From UBA6120 sp035361955 (GTDB taxonomy: Bacteria; Bacillota_I; Bacilli_A; RFN20; CAG-826), in NCBI GenBank assembly GCA_035361955.1, contig DAOSDC010000005.1, forward strand, positions 35,414-99,413: a stretch of 64,000 nucleotides of DNA, given 5' to 3'. Below are positions 8,625 to 16,536 of the stretch, piece after piece. The notes beneath the pieces are model-generated. The model was not told where the DNA came from, made no database searches, and worked only from the letters and a program-made list of their open reading frames with translations. The number at the start of each line of letters is the position of its first letter. The stretch's first letter is position 1. The translations under genes were made by a program, and so were the position numbers.

Positions 8625-9914
8625 TCACGAAGGGTGGTACATTTCTCCGATGTCGCTACTGGATACAATGTACTTGGCATATTTGGTCAAATAGCGTTTC
8701 GGAAGTTCGGCATCGACCGTAATCGTTTCCGGACCGTTATAGGCATGGAACACATAACCGTCTTCGTGAAGTGCACCGACGATGGCTTGCTCGTCATATG
8801 GTACCGACAAGACGACGGTTTGATAATATTGGTCCATCTCAACGCTGACATGCGCCAATAAACGCAAGACGCCGGATCCGGTTTTCGCAGATAAATCGAG
8901 TGTTTCCATCTCGAGTTTCACAATTGGGTTGCCGATGAGGTCCATCTTGTTGCGAACATAGATAACCGGCGTATCACCGACTCCGATATCATACATCGCT
9001 TCCATCACGATGCGCGCATGCGTTTGTTGCTCATGGCTTGAGCCGTCGAGCACATGGACGATTAAATCGGCTTCGGTTATTTCTTCTAACGTCGAACGGA
9101 ACGCGGCAATTAAATGTGCCGGCATATGCCTGACGAAACCGACTGTGTCAATCGCCACGAATTTGCGATTATTTGGTAATACAATCAAGCGTGAAGCCGT
9201 TTCCAATGTCGCGAATAGCTTGTCCTCTTGATAGACTTTTTTCTCTTCGGCTAATGCCCGTTTCGATTCATCGACCATGCGATTGAGCAGTGTCGACTTA
9301 CCAGCATTGGTGTATCCGACGATGGCCACGCTAAACACACCGGCGTCGATTCGTTTTTGTCGTTGCGTGCGTCGCTGGGTCACGAGTTTGGCCAAAGCGC
9401 GGCGGTCGCGCACGATGTTGTCGCGCAGTCGTCGACGTTCCAACTCTAACTTTTGTTCGCCTGGTCCCCCGATTGTCGAGGTGGCCCCTCGTTGTCGCGA
9501 TAGTTCGCGATATTTGCCGATGATGCGAGGCAGCATGTATTGGTCACGGGCCAACGATACTTGTAGTTTCGATACTTGCGAGTGTGCGCGGCTTTCAAAT
9601 ATTTCCAAAATGAGCATCGTCCGATCAAGTATTTTAATATCAAGCGCTTCTTCAAGATTGCGATAGTGAACCGGGGAAAGTTCTTGATCGAAGATGACCA
9701 AATCGGCGTTTAAAAGATCAACGCGCGCCTTGAGTTCATCGACCTTGCCTCGACCAATGTAAAAACTCGGTGTCGGCTTGTCACTTTTTTGTCGCATGAC
9801 TTCAATCGTTTGGTAGCCGCAACTGGTTGCTAAATTTTCGAGTTCGAGCAGCGATTCTTCAAATTCGTGATCGCCAGGCAGTTCCAAGCCAAAGATAATT
9901 GCTTTGTTTTCCAT
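8625..9914 (-). CDS. hflX: Ribosome-associated GTPase HflX
   Basis: 429 residues. HflX binds the 50S subunit and splits or rescues stalled or heat-damaged ribosomes. The N-terminal HflX domain shows YIGRGKVDEL near 52 and DRTMLILEIFESRAHS near 98, then the linker GPGEQKLELERR near 150. The G domain has G1 GYTNAGKST at 200-208, G3 DTVGFVRHMP and G4 NKMD. The C-terminal subdomain is present and ends in GEMYHPS. It is monocistronic and convergent with the glycosyltransferase/IS remnant. Confidence 0.97.
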   Translation of the reverse strand: MENKAIIFGLELPGDHEFEESLLELENLATSCGYQTIEVMRQKSDKPTPSFYIGRGKVDELKARVDLLNADLVIFDQELSPVHYRNLEEALDIKILDRTMLILEIFESRAHSQVSKLQVSLARDQYMLPRIIGKYRELSRQRGATSTIGGPGEQKLELERRRLRDNIVRDRRALAKLVTQRRTQRQKRIDAGVFSVAIVGYTNAGKSTLLNRMVDESKRALAEEKKVYQEDKLFATLETASRLIVLPNNRKFVAIDTVGFVRHMPAHLIAAFRSTLEEITEADLIVHVLDGSSHEQQTHARIVMEAMYDIGVGDTPVIYVRNKMDLIGNPIVKLEMETLDLSAKTGSGVLRLLAHVSVEMDQYYQTVVLSVPYDEQAIVGALHEDGYVFHAYNGPETITVDAELPKRYLTKYAKYIVSSSDIGEMYHPS

Positions 9915-9964
9915 AATGTTATCCTAACATTAATTAAATAATTTAGACTTTGTTATTCGAATTA

Positions 9965-10630
9965 TTATTGTGTTTTATGCGGTTTAATCGTTTTAAACAC
10001 AGCTAGCAGCGCTCGTAGACCAATGGCAATGACGGTCAATAACACCAACAAGATAATCATCCAATAAAAGACACCGATGCCATTTGACGATATCGTGAAC
10101 CAACCTAACGTTTCATAATCCATAAAGAAATAGGGAACTAGTGATTGCTCGGGTGGGAATTTAATGCCAAGTGCGATAAATGTCATGACAAACAAGAAAT
10201 AAAATAACGCCGGAACATAAGCATAAGCCAACTCGGAATTTTTGACCTTGACGTCGTTTTCAAACAAGAATAAATCGACAAGCGCGAATGATGGGGCGAT
10301 GAAGTGAAGCATTACGCTCGTGACTGAGAAAGTCACGTCCAGTGGCAAAACGGGGGCTAAGATAATGCCAAACACCAACATCGTCAGTGTCACGGCAATC
10401 ACCGATACGAACTTCAACAAGCGATGCCATGGTTTGATATAGCTATTACGATGCTTGATAACCCTAATTTCATCAATTAGAAATATTGTTTGCACGATAA
10501 TCATCCATAAATTGCTTTGTAGCGTGTAGTAGTATAGCGATCGGGGACTCTCGGCGGCTAAAATGCCAATCGAGGCAAAAACGATGAAGCCGACTTTTAA
10601 CGTTAACGATATTTTGTGTCGCTTGTCCAT
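9965..10630 (-). CDS. Pr6Pr-like family integral membrane protein
   Basis: 221 residues with about six transmembrane helices. YYTLQSNLWMI near residue 34, VMLHFIAPSFALVDLFLF near 106, and YFFMDYETLGW near 160 match the pattern of the Pr6Pr (FAR-17a/AIG1-related) membrane family in Gram-positive bacteria. Function is unknown for the bacterial members. It lies 13 bp after another small membrane protein gene and is probably cotranscribed with it. Confidence 0.65.
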   Translation of the reverse strand: MDKRHKISLTLKVGFIVFASIGILAAESPRSLYYYTLQSNLWMIIVQTIFLIDEIRVIKHRNSYIKPWHRLLKFVSVIAVTLTMLVFGIILAPVLPLDVTFSVTSVMLHFIAPSFALVDLFLFENDVKVKNSELAYAYVPALFYFLFVMTFIALGIKFPPEQSLVPYFFMDYETLGWFTISSNGIGVFYWMIILLVLLTVIAIGLRALLAVFKTIKPHKTQ

Positions 10631-10643
10631 TGTTTGATACCTT

Positions 10644-11054
10644 TTAGAACGTTACCCATGGCGTGACGATTGCCACGAGGTCAACATACGATAATAGTAG
10701 ATTAAAAATGGCTAACATCAGCACCCAAACGCCCAAAATAATGAACATGCGTGGCTGTTTGGCTTTAATCGTCACAATAATATTACTCATGATTGATAAA
10801 CCGGCGATTGGCAGGCTGACTGGCAAGATGCCATGGCCCCACACGTAAGCGATGGTCGCCGGCGGATTGGCGATGCCGCCGCCTTCAATCGGAACATAGC
10901 CAAACGCCAACAATGTCACAAGCAGGATTGTGATAAATACCACCATCGCATAAATAACGGCCTGAAACAGCACGTCATACAAATACGTCCCGAGCGGTTT
11001 GCCCGGGACGTAACGGATAGCTATCAGTTTTCTGAGCAGCGCTTTTATATCCAT
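10644..11054 (-). CDS. Small integral membrane protein, unknown function
   Basis: 136 residues with a basic N-terminus (IKALLRKLIAIR) and about three hydrophobic helices: 30-53, 75-90 and 105-132. No known motif was recognised. It sits 13 bp before the Pr6Pr-like gene on the same strand and about 40 bp after the regulatory pair at 11094-11830, so it may belong to that transcription unit. Confidence 0.6.
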   Translation of the reverse strand: MDIKALLRKLIAIRYVPGKPLGTYLYDVLFQAVIYAMVVFITILLVTLLAFGYVPIEGGGIANPPATIAYVWGHGILPVSLPIAGLSIMSNIIVTIKAKQPRMFIILGVWVLMLAIFNLLLSYVDLVAIVTPWVTF

Positions 11055-11093
11055 GGTGCAATCACCAATAATTAAAGCACATTCGCTCTTTGT

Positions 11094-11342
11094 TTAAACG
11101 CGTATATTGACAATCGTCCCATCGTGGGAATGAATGTTCACTAAATCGAAGTGCCCACTACGCCGCACGTACGCCCTAAGGGCGCGGACAATCGCGGGGG
11201 CGTTATCCCGCAGTGTTTTGAAATCAAACGCCGATTGATCACCCTGTTCCAACGCACGGTAGACGATGCGCCACTTCAGCGCGCCAAGTGGCAACCAAAG
11301 GCGAATTTTCGGCCCGCCTTTGGGTAAAACTTTTATCGTCAT
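11094..11342 (-). CDS. Small protein related to the C-terminal domain of the adjacent Xre regulator
   Basis: 82 residues, basic. The segments RLWLPLGALKWRI and DLVNIHSHDGTIVNIRV resemble the beta-strand pattern of the SHOCT/YvlB-like domain (V-x-V-x-x-P-L...) also seen at the C-terminus of the upstream regulator. Its start codon overlaps the upstream stop (TAATG), so translation is coupled. It is probably a partner or modulator of the regulator. No catalytic motif is present. Confidence 0.6.
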   Translation of the reverse strand: MTIKVLPKGGPKIRLWLPLGALKWRIVYRALEQGDQSAFDFKTLRDNAPAIVRALRAYVRRSGHFDLVNIHSHDGTIVNIRV

Positions 11343-11830
11343 TACTCAACTACGATCTCGACGTGGTCGCCGTCGGCCGAGTCGACTTCGACCAACTTAC
11401 CGATTACGCCTTGCTCGATTAAGTCGAGCACTTGTTTAAAGTCGATGTTCTTCAGCGTCTCATTGCCGTTAATTTGCGGTAGCGCATTCGATTCGACCAT
11501 AATCTTGACAAGCGCTACTGGTACGTTGACGCGCACCTTGTCGCCGTCTTTACTATTGACGAGGATACGCACGACCATGTTCTTAATGTCTTTACGCTCC
11601 TCCTGTGGGACTAGTCGTGGCGTCTCTTTACTCTTGCCGACGAGTTCGTCGACCGTTACATCAAATAGGTCCGCGAGCGCGAGTAGTCCATCGATATCTG
11701 GATATGAGGCGTCGTTCTCCCATTTGGATACTGCTTGTGATGAAACGTGGAGTTTGTCAGCGACCTCCTCTTGTGTCATGCCTTTACTTTTTCTAATGCG
11801 GGCGAGGCGTGCCCCGAAGCTTTCTTTCAT
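11342..11830 (-). CDS. Xre-family transcriptional regulator with SHOCT/YvlB-like C-terminal domain
   Basis: 162 residues. The N-terminus (3-60) is a Cro/C1-type helix-turn-helix: ARLARIRKSKGMTQEEVADK, then VSSQAVSKWEN. The C-terminus (about 80-162) has the strand-rich VRVNVPVALVKIMVES and the final DSADGDHVEIVVE pattern, probably for ligand or protein interaction. It is translationally coupled to the 82-residue gene. A TATAAT -10 box (11881-11886) and a long dyad (11918-11955) lie upstream and suggest autoregulation. Confidence 0.88.
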   Translation of the reverse strand: MKESFGARLARIRKSKGMTQEEVADKLHVSSQAVSKWENDASYPDIDGLLALADLFDVTVDELVGKSKETPRLVPQEERKDIKNMVVRILVNSKDGDKVRVNVPVALVKIMVESNALPQINGNETLKNIDFKQVLDLIEQGVIGKLVEVDSADGDHVEIVVE

Positions 11831-11917
11831 TTTATCGTTGCTCCTTTTTTCTGCCTAAATTGTAGGGTTCAATCAATCAAATTATAAGCGACCAACGGTT
11901 GCAAATGCCGTTTTTTC

Positions 11918-11955
11918 TCTACTGTTAGTTGTATATACTATCAACCAAAAGTAGA
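11918..11955. promoter_or_regulatory. 38-bp imperfect dyad upstream of the Xre regulator
   Basis: TCTACT-N4-GTTG, ten bases (TATATACTAT), then CAAC-N4-AGTAGA. Twelve of 14 positions in each arm pair about a single centre. It lies 32-69 bp upstream of the TATAAT at 11881-11886 on the minus strand. It is a candidate operator for the neighbouring Xre protein or for a divergent promoter in the TATATACT core. CCGTTTTTT occurs on both sides (about 11908 and 11961). Confidence 0.5.
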
Positions 11956-11983
11956 AATAACCGTTTTTTGCCATTTTTAGCCC

Positions 11984-12016
11984 AAAAACGAAAAGAAGGG
12001 GTGTCCCTTCTTCGTT
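11984..12016 (-). terminator. Intrinsic terminator after the DUF975 gene
   Basis: A hairpin with arms AACGAAGAAGGG and CCCTTCTTTTCGTT (minus strand, short loop, one bulge) is followed by a T run, about 20 bp beyond the DUF975 stop. Confidence 0.75.
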
Positions 12017-12036
12017 TGTTAAAAATTAGGTGTTTA

Positions 12037-12633
12037 CTAGCGGATTTCTTTAATATCGACGACTTCGACTTTGCGCCGTTCGCGTAAGTCAAGGAAGAAT
12101 TCATAATGGGCTAAATCCATTTTCGGCTTGACCCACAAGAACAGGATGCCCGCGGTCAAAATCGACAAGATAATCCAGCCAAGATAACTCACGTCAAGAC
12201 AAAATAATCGCCACTTGTGACCCCTCATCATCGCTTCGCTTTGCCGAAGTGCTTCGGAAGGATCGAGCTCTTTCTTTTCTTCAAGCAGGAAAAAAGCTAG
12301 TGCATAAGCATAATGTTTGATAATGCCGGGAATCAAAAATAACAGTGACCATAAAAATACGAATAGTTGTTGTAAAATCCAAAGCACTAACGCGGGGACA
12401 AAATTGTTGAACCCCTTAAATACGTCTTCAATTTCGGCTTTTTCACGTTTTGATAGCTTGATGATAAAAATCGTCAAACCAAGCGTGGCCGGTCCCGCTA
12501 AGATGAAGGCGCCGATACCCGTAGGCGTGGATATGCCCATAAGGGCAAAAAACAACAAATAGACGATGACGGTGTTGGTAATTTGGGCATTGGCCTTTTC
12601 ATTGGCAATGCGCCGGAAATCTTTGGCTTTCAT
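12037..12633 (-). CDS. DUF975 family integral membrane protein
   Basis: 198 residues with four or five hydrophobic helices. The N-terminal KAKDFRRIANE, the small-residue-rich STPTGIGAFILAGPATLGLT, IEDVFKGFNNF, and LDPSEALRQSEAMMRGHKWRLFCLDVSYLGW (read as separate segments) are typical of DUF975 proteins of Gram-positive bacteria. Function is unknown. It is followed by a terminator and lies 12 bp after the Rieske gene on the same strand, so the two may be cotranscribed. Confidence 0.88.
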   Translation of the reverse strand: MKAKDFRRIANEKANAQITNTVIVYLLFFALMGISTPTGIGAFILAGPATLGLTIFIIKLSKREKAEIEDVFKGFNNFVPALVLWILQQLFVFLWSLLFLIPGIIKHYAYALAFFLLEEKKELDPSEALRQSEAMMRGHKWRLFCLDVSYLGWIILSILTAGILFLWVKPKMDLAHYEFFLDLRERRKVEVVDIKEIR

Positions 12634-12645
12634 GATTAGCTCCTT

Positions 12646-12975
12646 TTATATCTCGATATATACTTGTCCGGCTTCAACGGATGCTTTGAAAGTGCGCACC
12701 GATTGGGCGTCGCTATTGGGGACGAGAATTTTGGCCTTCGTGCTTGGTACGACCATTCCTGTCGTGACATCGATTTTCAGGCCATGTTCCTTACACTGAA
12801 TGATGCCGCCCTCAAGAACGCCGGGTGATAGCGGGGCTCCTTTATGCGGACACTTATCGTTGATGGCGTACACTTTTTCGCCCACCAGTGCGATAAGAAT
12901 CGGGCGCTCGTTGACCAAAACGCGCATTTTTCCTTTTTCTTTCAAGGCGCTCAAGGAACAGACTTTATGTTTCAT
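12646..12975 (-). CDS. Rieske [2Fe-2S] ferredoxin-like protein
   Basis: 109 residues, a stand-alone Rieske domain of the NirD/ferredoxin type. The cluster ligands are visible: C-P-H-K-G-A-P-L (Cys and His, about residues 42-44) and C-K-E-H-G (Cys and His, about 61-64), separated by the usual length. There is no signal peptide or membrane anchor, so a cytosolic electron-transfer role is likely. The redox partner is unknown; neighbours are a DUF975 membrane protein and a CofE-like ligase. Confidence 0.9.
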   Translation of the reverse strand: MKHKVCSLSALKEKGKMRVLVNERPILIALVGEKVYAINDKCPHKGAPLSPGVLEGGIIQCKEHGLKIDVTTGMVVPSTKAKILVPNSDAQSVRTFKASVEAGQVYIEI

Positions 12976-13029
12976 CGATTTTTTACCTCGTTATTGAATA
13001 TTCTAGCACGCACGAGCGTGAAAGAAAGA

Positions 13030-14211
13030 TTACTCGTCGCCGTATTTATCGAAATAGCCCTGGATATAAATCACCGGTGTGCCTTTGTCGCCGCTGCCAG
13101 ATACCAAATCACACAAGCTGCCAACAAGATCGGTAATGCGACGAGGCGTTGTTCCAAGCGCCTCATTGGCCGTCACCTCGCGATTAGCGTTTTCTTTGAC
13201 ATATCGTTTCATGGCCTTGCTGGCTTCGCTTGCGGACATATGGGCGAATTTCGTGTCCGATAAATACTTAAATTTCAATTCATAGGGAACGCCAGATAGC
13301 CCTTTGGTGTAAAACGGGGCGACGACGGGGTCAGCCAGCTCCCAAATATGGCCGACGGGATCTTTGAAGGCGCCATCGCCATAAACGAGCACTTCGATGC
13401 GCTTGCCGTATTTGTCAAATAGTCGTTGTTGAATCCCGTCTACGAATGGTTGTCCGTTTCGCGGAAATAGTTTCAACACATTGTCGCTGGCAAAGTTTGA
13501 CCCGAGCACGCCATAGGTTTCATTATATCCGCTTCCGTTAAGCGGTTGCGTCAATAAATCATCTAATCCTAAGACGATTCGCGCACCCTTTTGTTTTAAG
13601 CGGCGTTTGGTCTTAAACCTTGAATGAATATCGGCAGCGATAACCGTATCGGTGTATTCGAGCACGGCTTCAGGACGATTCGAAAAGATGATTTCAACAT
13701 TGTCGGCCACGTGATGGTAAATGTTTGGATAATCAATGCCGGTAAATGGATGCGTGAATGGCACATTTAATAGGTTTCTTAGTTCGTCTTCCTTGAATAC
13801 GTCAACTAAAGGATTGATGTGATGCTGTTCAAGCAAATCGGCATCAAACAGTGCATTGCCAACTTCGTCTTGGGGATAAGAAAGCACGACGATAACGCGT
13901 TTTGCAGCTTGACTAATCGCTTTGAGAATACCCAAAAAACGATTGCGGCTCATAATCGGAAAAACGACGCCGAGCACTTCGCCACCGGTTTTGGTTTTGA
14001 TGTCCTGACTAAGGGTGGCGCTTGTAGCGTAATTACCCTGGCTACGAGCCAGCACCGATTCGGTGATGCCGATAATGCCGCCGTCTTTGGGAGAAAAACC
14101 TTCTTCGACGATGGCTTTATCTAATGAATCGATGACAATGTTGGCTAAATCGTCGCCTTGCTTGATGACAGGTAACCGCAATCCACGGGCGCAAACTCCA
14201 AAATGACGCAT
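13030..14211 (-). CDS. Coenzyme F420:gamma-glutamyl ligase (CofE)-like protein
   Basis: 393 residues from the ATG at 14211, chosen for the AAGGAG ribosome-binding site; the open frame extends 47 codons further upstream without such a site. DGGIIGITESVLARSQG near 45, VYGDGAFKDPVGHIWELADP near 280 (in two parts) and LVSGSGDKGTPVIYIQG near the end fit the CofE-like F420 ligase family found in many Gram-positives that lack other F420 genes. The family forms gamma-glutamyl amide bonds with GTP in methanogens; in this lineage the substrate is unknown. No other F420 gene is in the window. Confidence 0.65.
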   Translation of the reverse strand: MRHFGVCARGLRLPVIKQGDDLANIVIDSLDKAIVEEGFSPKDGGIIGITESVLARSQGNYATSATLSQDIKTKTGGEVLGVVFPIMSRNRFLGILKAISQAAKRVIVVLSYPQDEVGNALFDADLLEQHHINPLVDVFKEDELRNLLNVPFTHPFTGIDYPNIYHHVADNVEIIFSNRPEAVLEYTDTVIAADIHSRFKTKRRLKQKGARIVLGLDDLLTQPLNGSGYNETYGVLGSNFASDNVLKLFPRNGQPFVDGIQQRLFDKYGKRIEVLVYGDGAFKDPVGHIWELADPVVAPFYTKGLSGVPYELKFKYLSDTKFAHMSASEASKAMKRYVKENANREVTANEALGTTPRRITDLVGSLCDLVSGSGDKGTPVIYIQGYFDKYGDE

Positions 14212-14316
14212 GGTATTTCTCCTTGTTTGATACAATTCCATAACCATTATAAAGAAACTTGACCATCGGAAAAGCGGATTCAAAAAACTTTCCGCTGAAA
14301 AGCGCTTTCTCTCACT

Positions 14317-14322
14317 TATAAT
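14317..14322 (+). promoter_or_regulatory. Probable -10 box of guaC
   Basis: A perfect TATAAT, 42 bp before the guaC start codon. No good -35 box is seen at normal spacing; an imperfect GAAAAGCG-rich inverted repeat lies at 14268-14308 and may be an activator or repressor site. Confidence 0.5.
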
Positions 14323-14364
14323 GTATATGGACATACGAACCCACACCATCATAAGGAGTCACCT

Positions 14365-15447
14365 ATGCGCATTGAAGCTGACGTAAAACTCGATTTTTCT
14401 GATGTGTTGATTCGACCGAAACGGTCGGAACTCAAAAGTCGTAAAGACGTTGACTTAAACCGAAAGTTCAAATTCAAGTACGCCAAATTCGAATGGACGG
14501 GTATCCCCATTATGGCCTCGAACATGGATGGCGTTGGGACGATTGAAATGGCGCTAGCGCTACAAGAATACGGCATGTTCACAACGCTAGTGAAATGCTA
14601 TGAAGTCGAAGATTTCGAACCATATATCGATCGTTTGAATCCCGATCGTTTTGCGATTAGCACGGGCACGAGCGACCATGACTTCCATCGCCTTACCACC
14701 ATTATCAAACAATATCCACAAATTAAATTCATTTGCATCGACGTCGCCAATGGCTATTCCGAACATTTCGGCAGTTACGTCTCGAAGATTCGAAAAGAAT
14801 TTCCGAATCACGCGATTATCGCCGGCAACGTCGTCACCGGCGACATGGCCCAAGAGTTAATATTGCGCGGTGCCGACATCATCAAAATCGGAATTGGGCC
14901 CGGCAGCGTATGCACGACCAGACTTCAAACTGGCGTTGGTTATCCACAGCTTTCCGCTGTCATCGAATGCGCCGATGCCGCTCATGGCTTAGGCGCCCAC
15001 ATTATTAGCGACGGGGGCTGCGCCACGCCCGGAGATATTGCCAAGGCGCTGGGAGCAGGTGCCGATTTCGTGATGCTTGGAGGCATGTTCGCAGGACACG
15101 AAGAAGGCAAGGGCGATATTTTTGAAGAACACGTCATTTCTGATCTGGTCGATCCGAATACGGGTAAACAAATCGTTGAAGTTCGGAAACTCGTGCAATT
15201 TTACGGCATGAGTTCGGAAACGGCGATGAAGAAAAAATTCAATGAAGTTTATGATTATCGGACGGCTGAAGGTGGCACCGTATATGTTCCCTACAAAGGG
15301 CGTGTCGATAAAACGATTAAAGACATTCTCGGTGGCTTGCGCTCGACTTGTACTTATGTGGGTGCCCCAACGTTAAAACAATTATCAAGATGCACGACGT
15401 TTGTGATTGTCCATCGTATCTCTAACGACGTATTTATTAAGCGCTGA
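14365..15447 (+). CDS. guaC: GMP reductase
   Basis: 360 residues. It deaminates GMP to IMP with NADPH in purine salvage. The IMPDH/GMPR TIM barrel is clear: DFSDVLIRPKRSEL near the start, the catalytic loop GIGPGSVCTTR with the active cysteine at 183, and SDGGCATPGDIAKALGAGADFVMLG near 215-240 (two parts). The absence of CBS domains and the GMPR-type start point to GMP reductase and not IMP dehydrogenase. The AAGGAG ribosome-binding site is well spaced. The 3' end overlaps the convergent 15437 gene by 11 bp. Confidence 0.95.
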   Translation: MRIEADVKLDFSDVLIRPKRSELKSRKDVDLNRKFKFKYAKFEWTGIPIMASNMDGVGTIEMALALQEYGMFTTLVKCYEVEDFEPYIDRLNPDRFAISTGTSDHDFHRLTTIIKQYPQIKFICIDVANGYSEHFGSYVSKIRKEFPNHAIIAGNVVTGDMAQELILRGADIIKIGIGPGSVCTTRLQTGVGYPQLSAVIECADAAHGLGAHIISDGGCATPGDIAKALGAGADFVMLGGMFAGHEEGKGDIFEEHVISDLVDPNTGKQIVEVRKLVQFYGMSSETAMKKKFNEVYDYRTAEGGTVYVPYKGRVDKTIKDILGGLRSTCTYVGAPTLKQLSRCTTFVIVHRISNDVFIKR

Positions 15448-15790
15448 CGCTTACTTTCATTTCGATGTTCGTCTTATCGCCGCTTAACCGCAAGCGGTAA
15501 TTTCCATCATACAATGTCATGGTTTTCTTCATCGGTTCGATCGTGTCGATTAAGGTGATAATTTCATCTTTGTTAACGGCAAACAGCATGATTGCCCCAT
15601 CGATTTTGGTAATGTCGATCGTGACGATTTTGCGGTCACTAACCTTAATACGACCAATCGTGACCATACCGGAAAATAGATGCGTCCTGACATGGATGAC
15701 GCCTCGAAGTTTGTGGCACATAAACATCCACGCGCTTCGATAGTTGACGATGCTTTTGATTCTTTTTTCATCGATGAAAAACTTACTCAT
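15437..15790 (-). CDS. Conserved-looking small protein, unknown function
   Basis: 117 residues, basic, predicted mostly beta. Two similar half-patterns occur (GRIKVSDRKIVTIDI and YDGNYRLRLSGDKTNIEMKV). No known family was recognised and there is no signal peptide or membrane segment. It is convergent with guaC with an 11-bp overlap, and monocistronic. Confidence 0.55.
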   Translation of the reverse strand: MSKFFIDEKRIKSIVNYRSAWMFMCHKLRGVIHVRTHLFSGMVTIGRIKVSDRKIVTIDITKIDGAIMLFAVNKDEIITLIDTIEPMKKTMTLYDGNYRLRLSGDKTNIEMKVSVSA

Positions 15791-15961
15791 GCTTTTATCT
15801 TACTCTGAACATGAAGTTTTTGAATAGGAATCAGTGCCAACCAATCTAATTAAGTAAGCGCTTTTACGATATGTAGCCAAGTATGGTAATAAACATTATT
15901 TTTTTACATATATCGTGATAAAATATAACAAATAATAAGAAAAGGAAGATTATATGATAAT

Positions 15962-16519
15962 ATGTCCCGCATTATTGTAATCGCAGGCGATTTGGCATCC
16001 GGCAAATCGACCTTGGCGAAAAATCTCTCGGATCATTTCAAAATTCCTTATTTCACGAAGGAAGGCATCAAGGAACTTCTTAGTGAAGAGATTGAGTTCT
16101 CAGACCGGAGTGAGAACAAGAAACTCTCAAACTCCGCCCTCAAAATATTAATTCACATCCTTGACCGCGTCACCAAAGTTCATGGCGATGTCATCCTCGA
16201 AGCCAACTTCCACTCGGAAGAATTAGAAAAAATCAAACGCGAATGCGAACTCCATCACACGGAAGTAACCTTACTGTATTTAACCGGGGATATCGATGTG
16301 CTCTATGAGCGCTTCATGTACCGCGAATACTACCAAAACCGTCACCCGGTCCATCTGACCCATCCGCTCCAAGATGTTGATGAATTTGAAAACTACGTCA
16401 TGAAATGGCGCAACGAACCCGAAGTATTGCCGCGCCACTACATCGATGTTACCAATTGCGACCGCGAAGTCATCTTCGCGAAAGCGCTCGAAACCTTAAA
16501 ACAACTCGAACAAAAATAA
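15962..16519 (+). CDS. P-loop kinase-like ATPase (AAA_33 / zeta-toxin-like fold)
   Basis: 185 residues. An intact Walker A GDLASGKST lies at 9-17, followed by a lid region with FSDRSENKKLSN, a hydrophobic strand and acid at VILEANFH, and YERFMYRE with RHPVHLT. This is the layout of small-molecule or RNA-end kinases and zeta-like kinases; the acceptor is unknown. It lies 17 bp before the EF-G-like gene and is probably cotranscribed. The ATG at 15962 is 13 bp from the AAGGAAG ribosome-binding site, while an out-of-frame ATG at 15954 (MIICPALL then stop) has better spacing. A paralogue with altered Walker A is at 59141-59704. Confidence 0.75.
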   Translation: MSRIIVIAGDLASGKSTLAKNLSDHFKIPYFTKEGIKELLSEEIEFSDRSENKKLSNSALKILIHILDRVTKVHGDVILEANFHSEELEKIKRECELHHTEVTLLYLTGDIDVLYERFMYREYYQNRHPVHLTHPLQDVDEFENYVMKWRNEPEVLPRHYIDVTNCDREVIFAKALETLKQLEQK

Positions 16520-16536
16520 TGAGAGGACATTGATAT

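Noticed and set aside
9277..9666. 129-codon plus-strand frame in hflX
   Set aside because: It lies wholly within hflX on the other strand and reads as Arg/Ser-rich antisense sequence.
14212..14364. Possible purine riboswitch before guaC
   Set aside because: The conserved core of the purine aptamer (loop-loop and J2/3 patterns) is not there; only a -10 box and an imperfect inverted repeat are visible.
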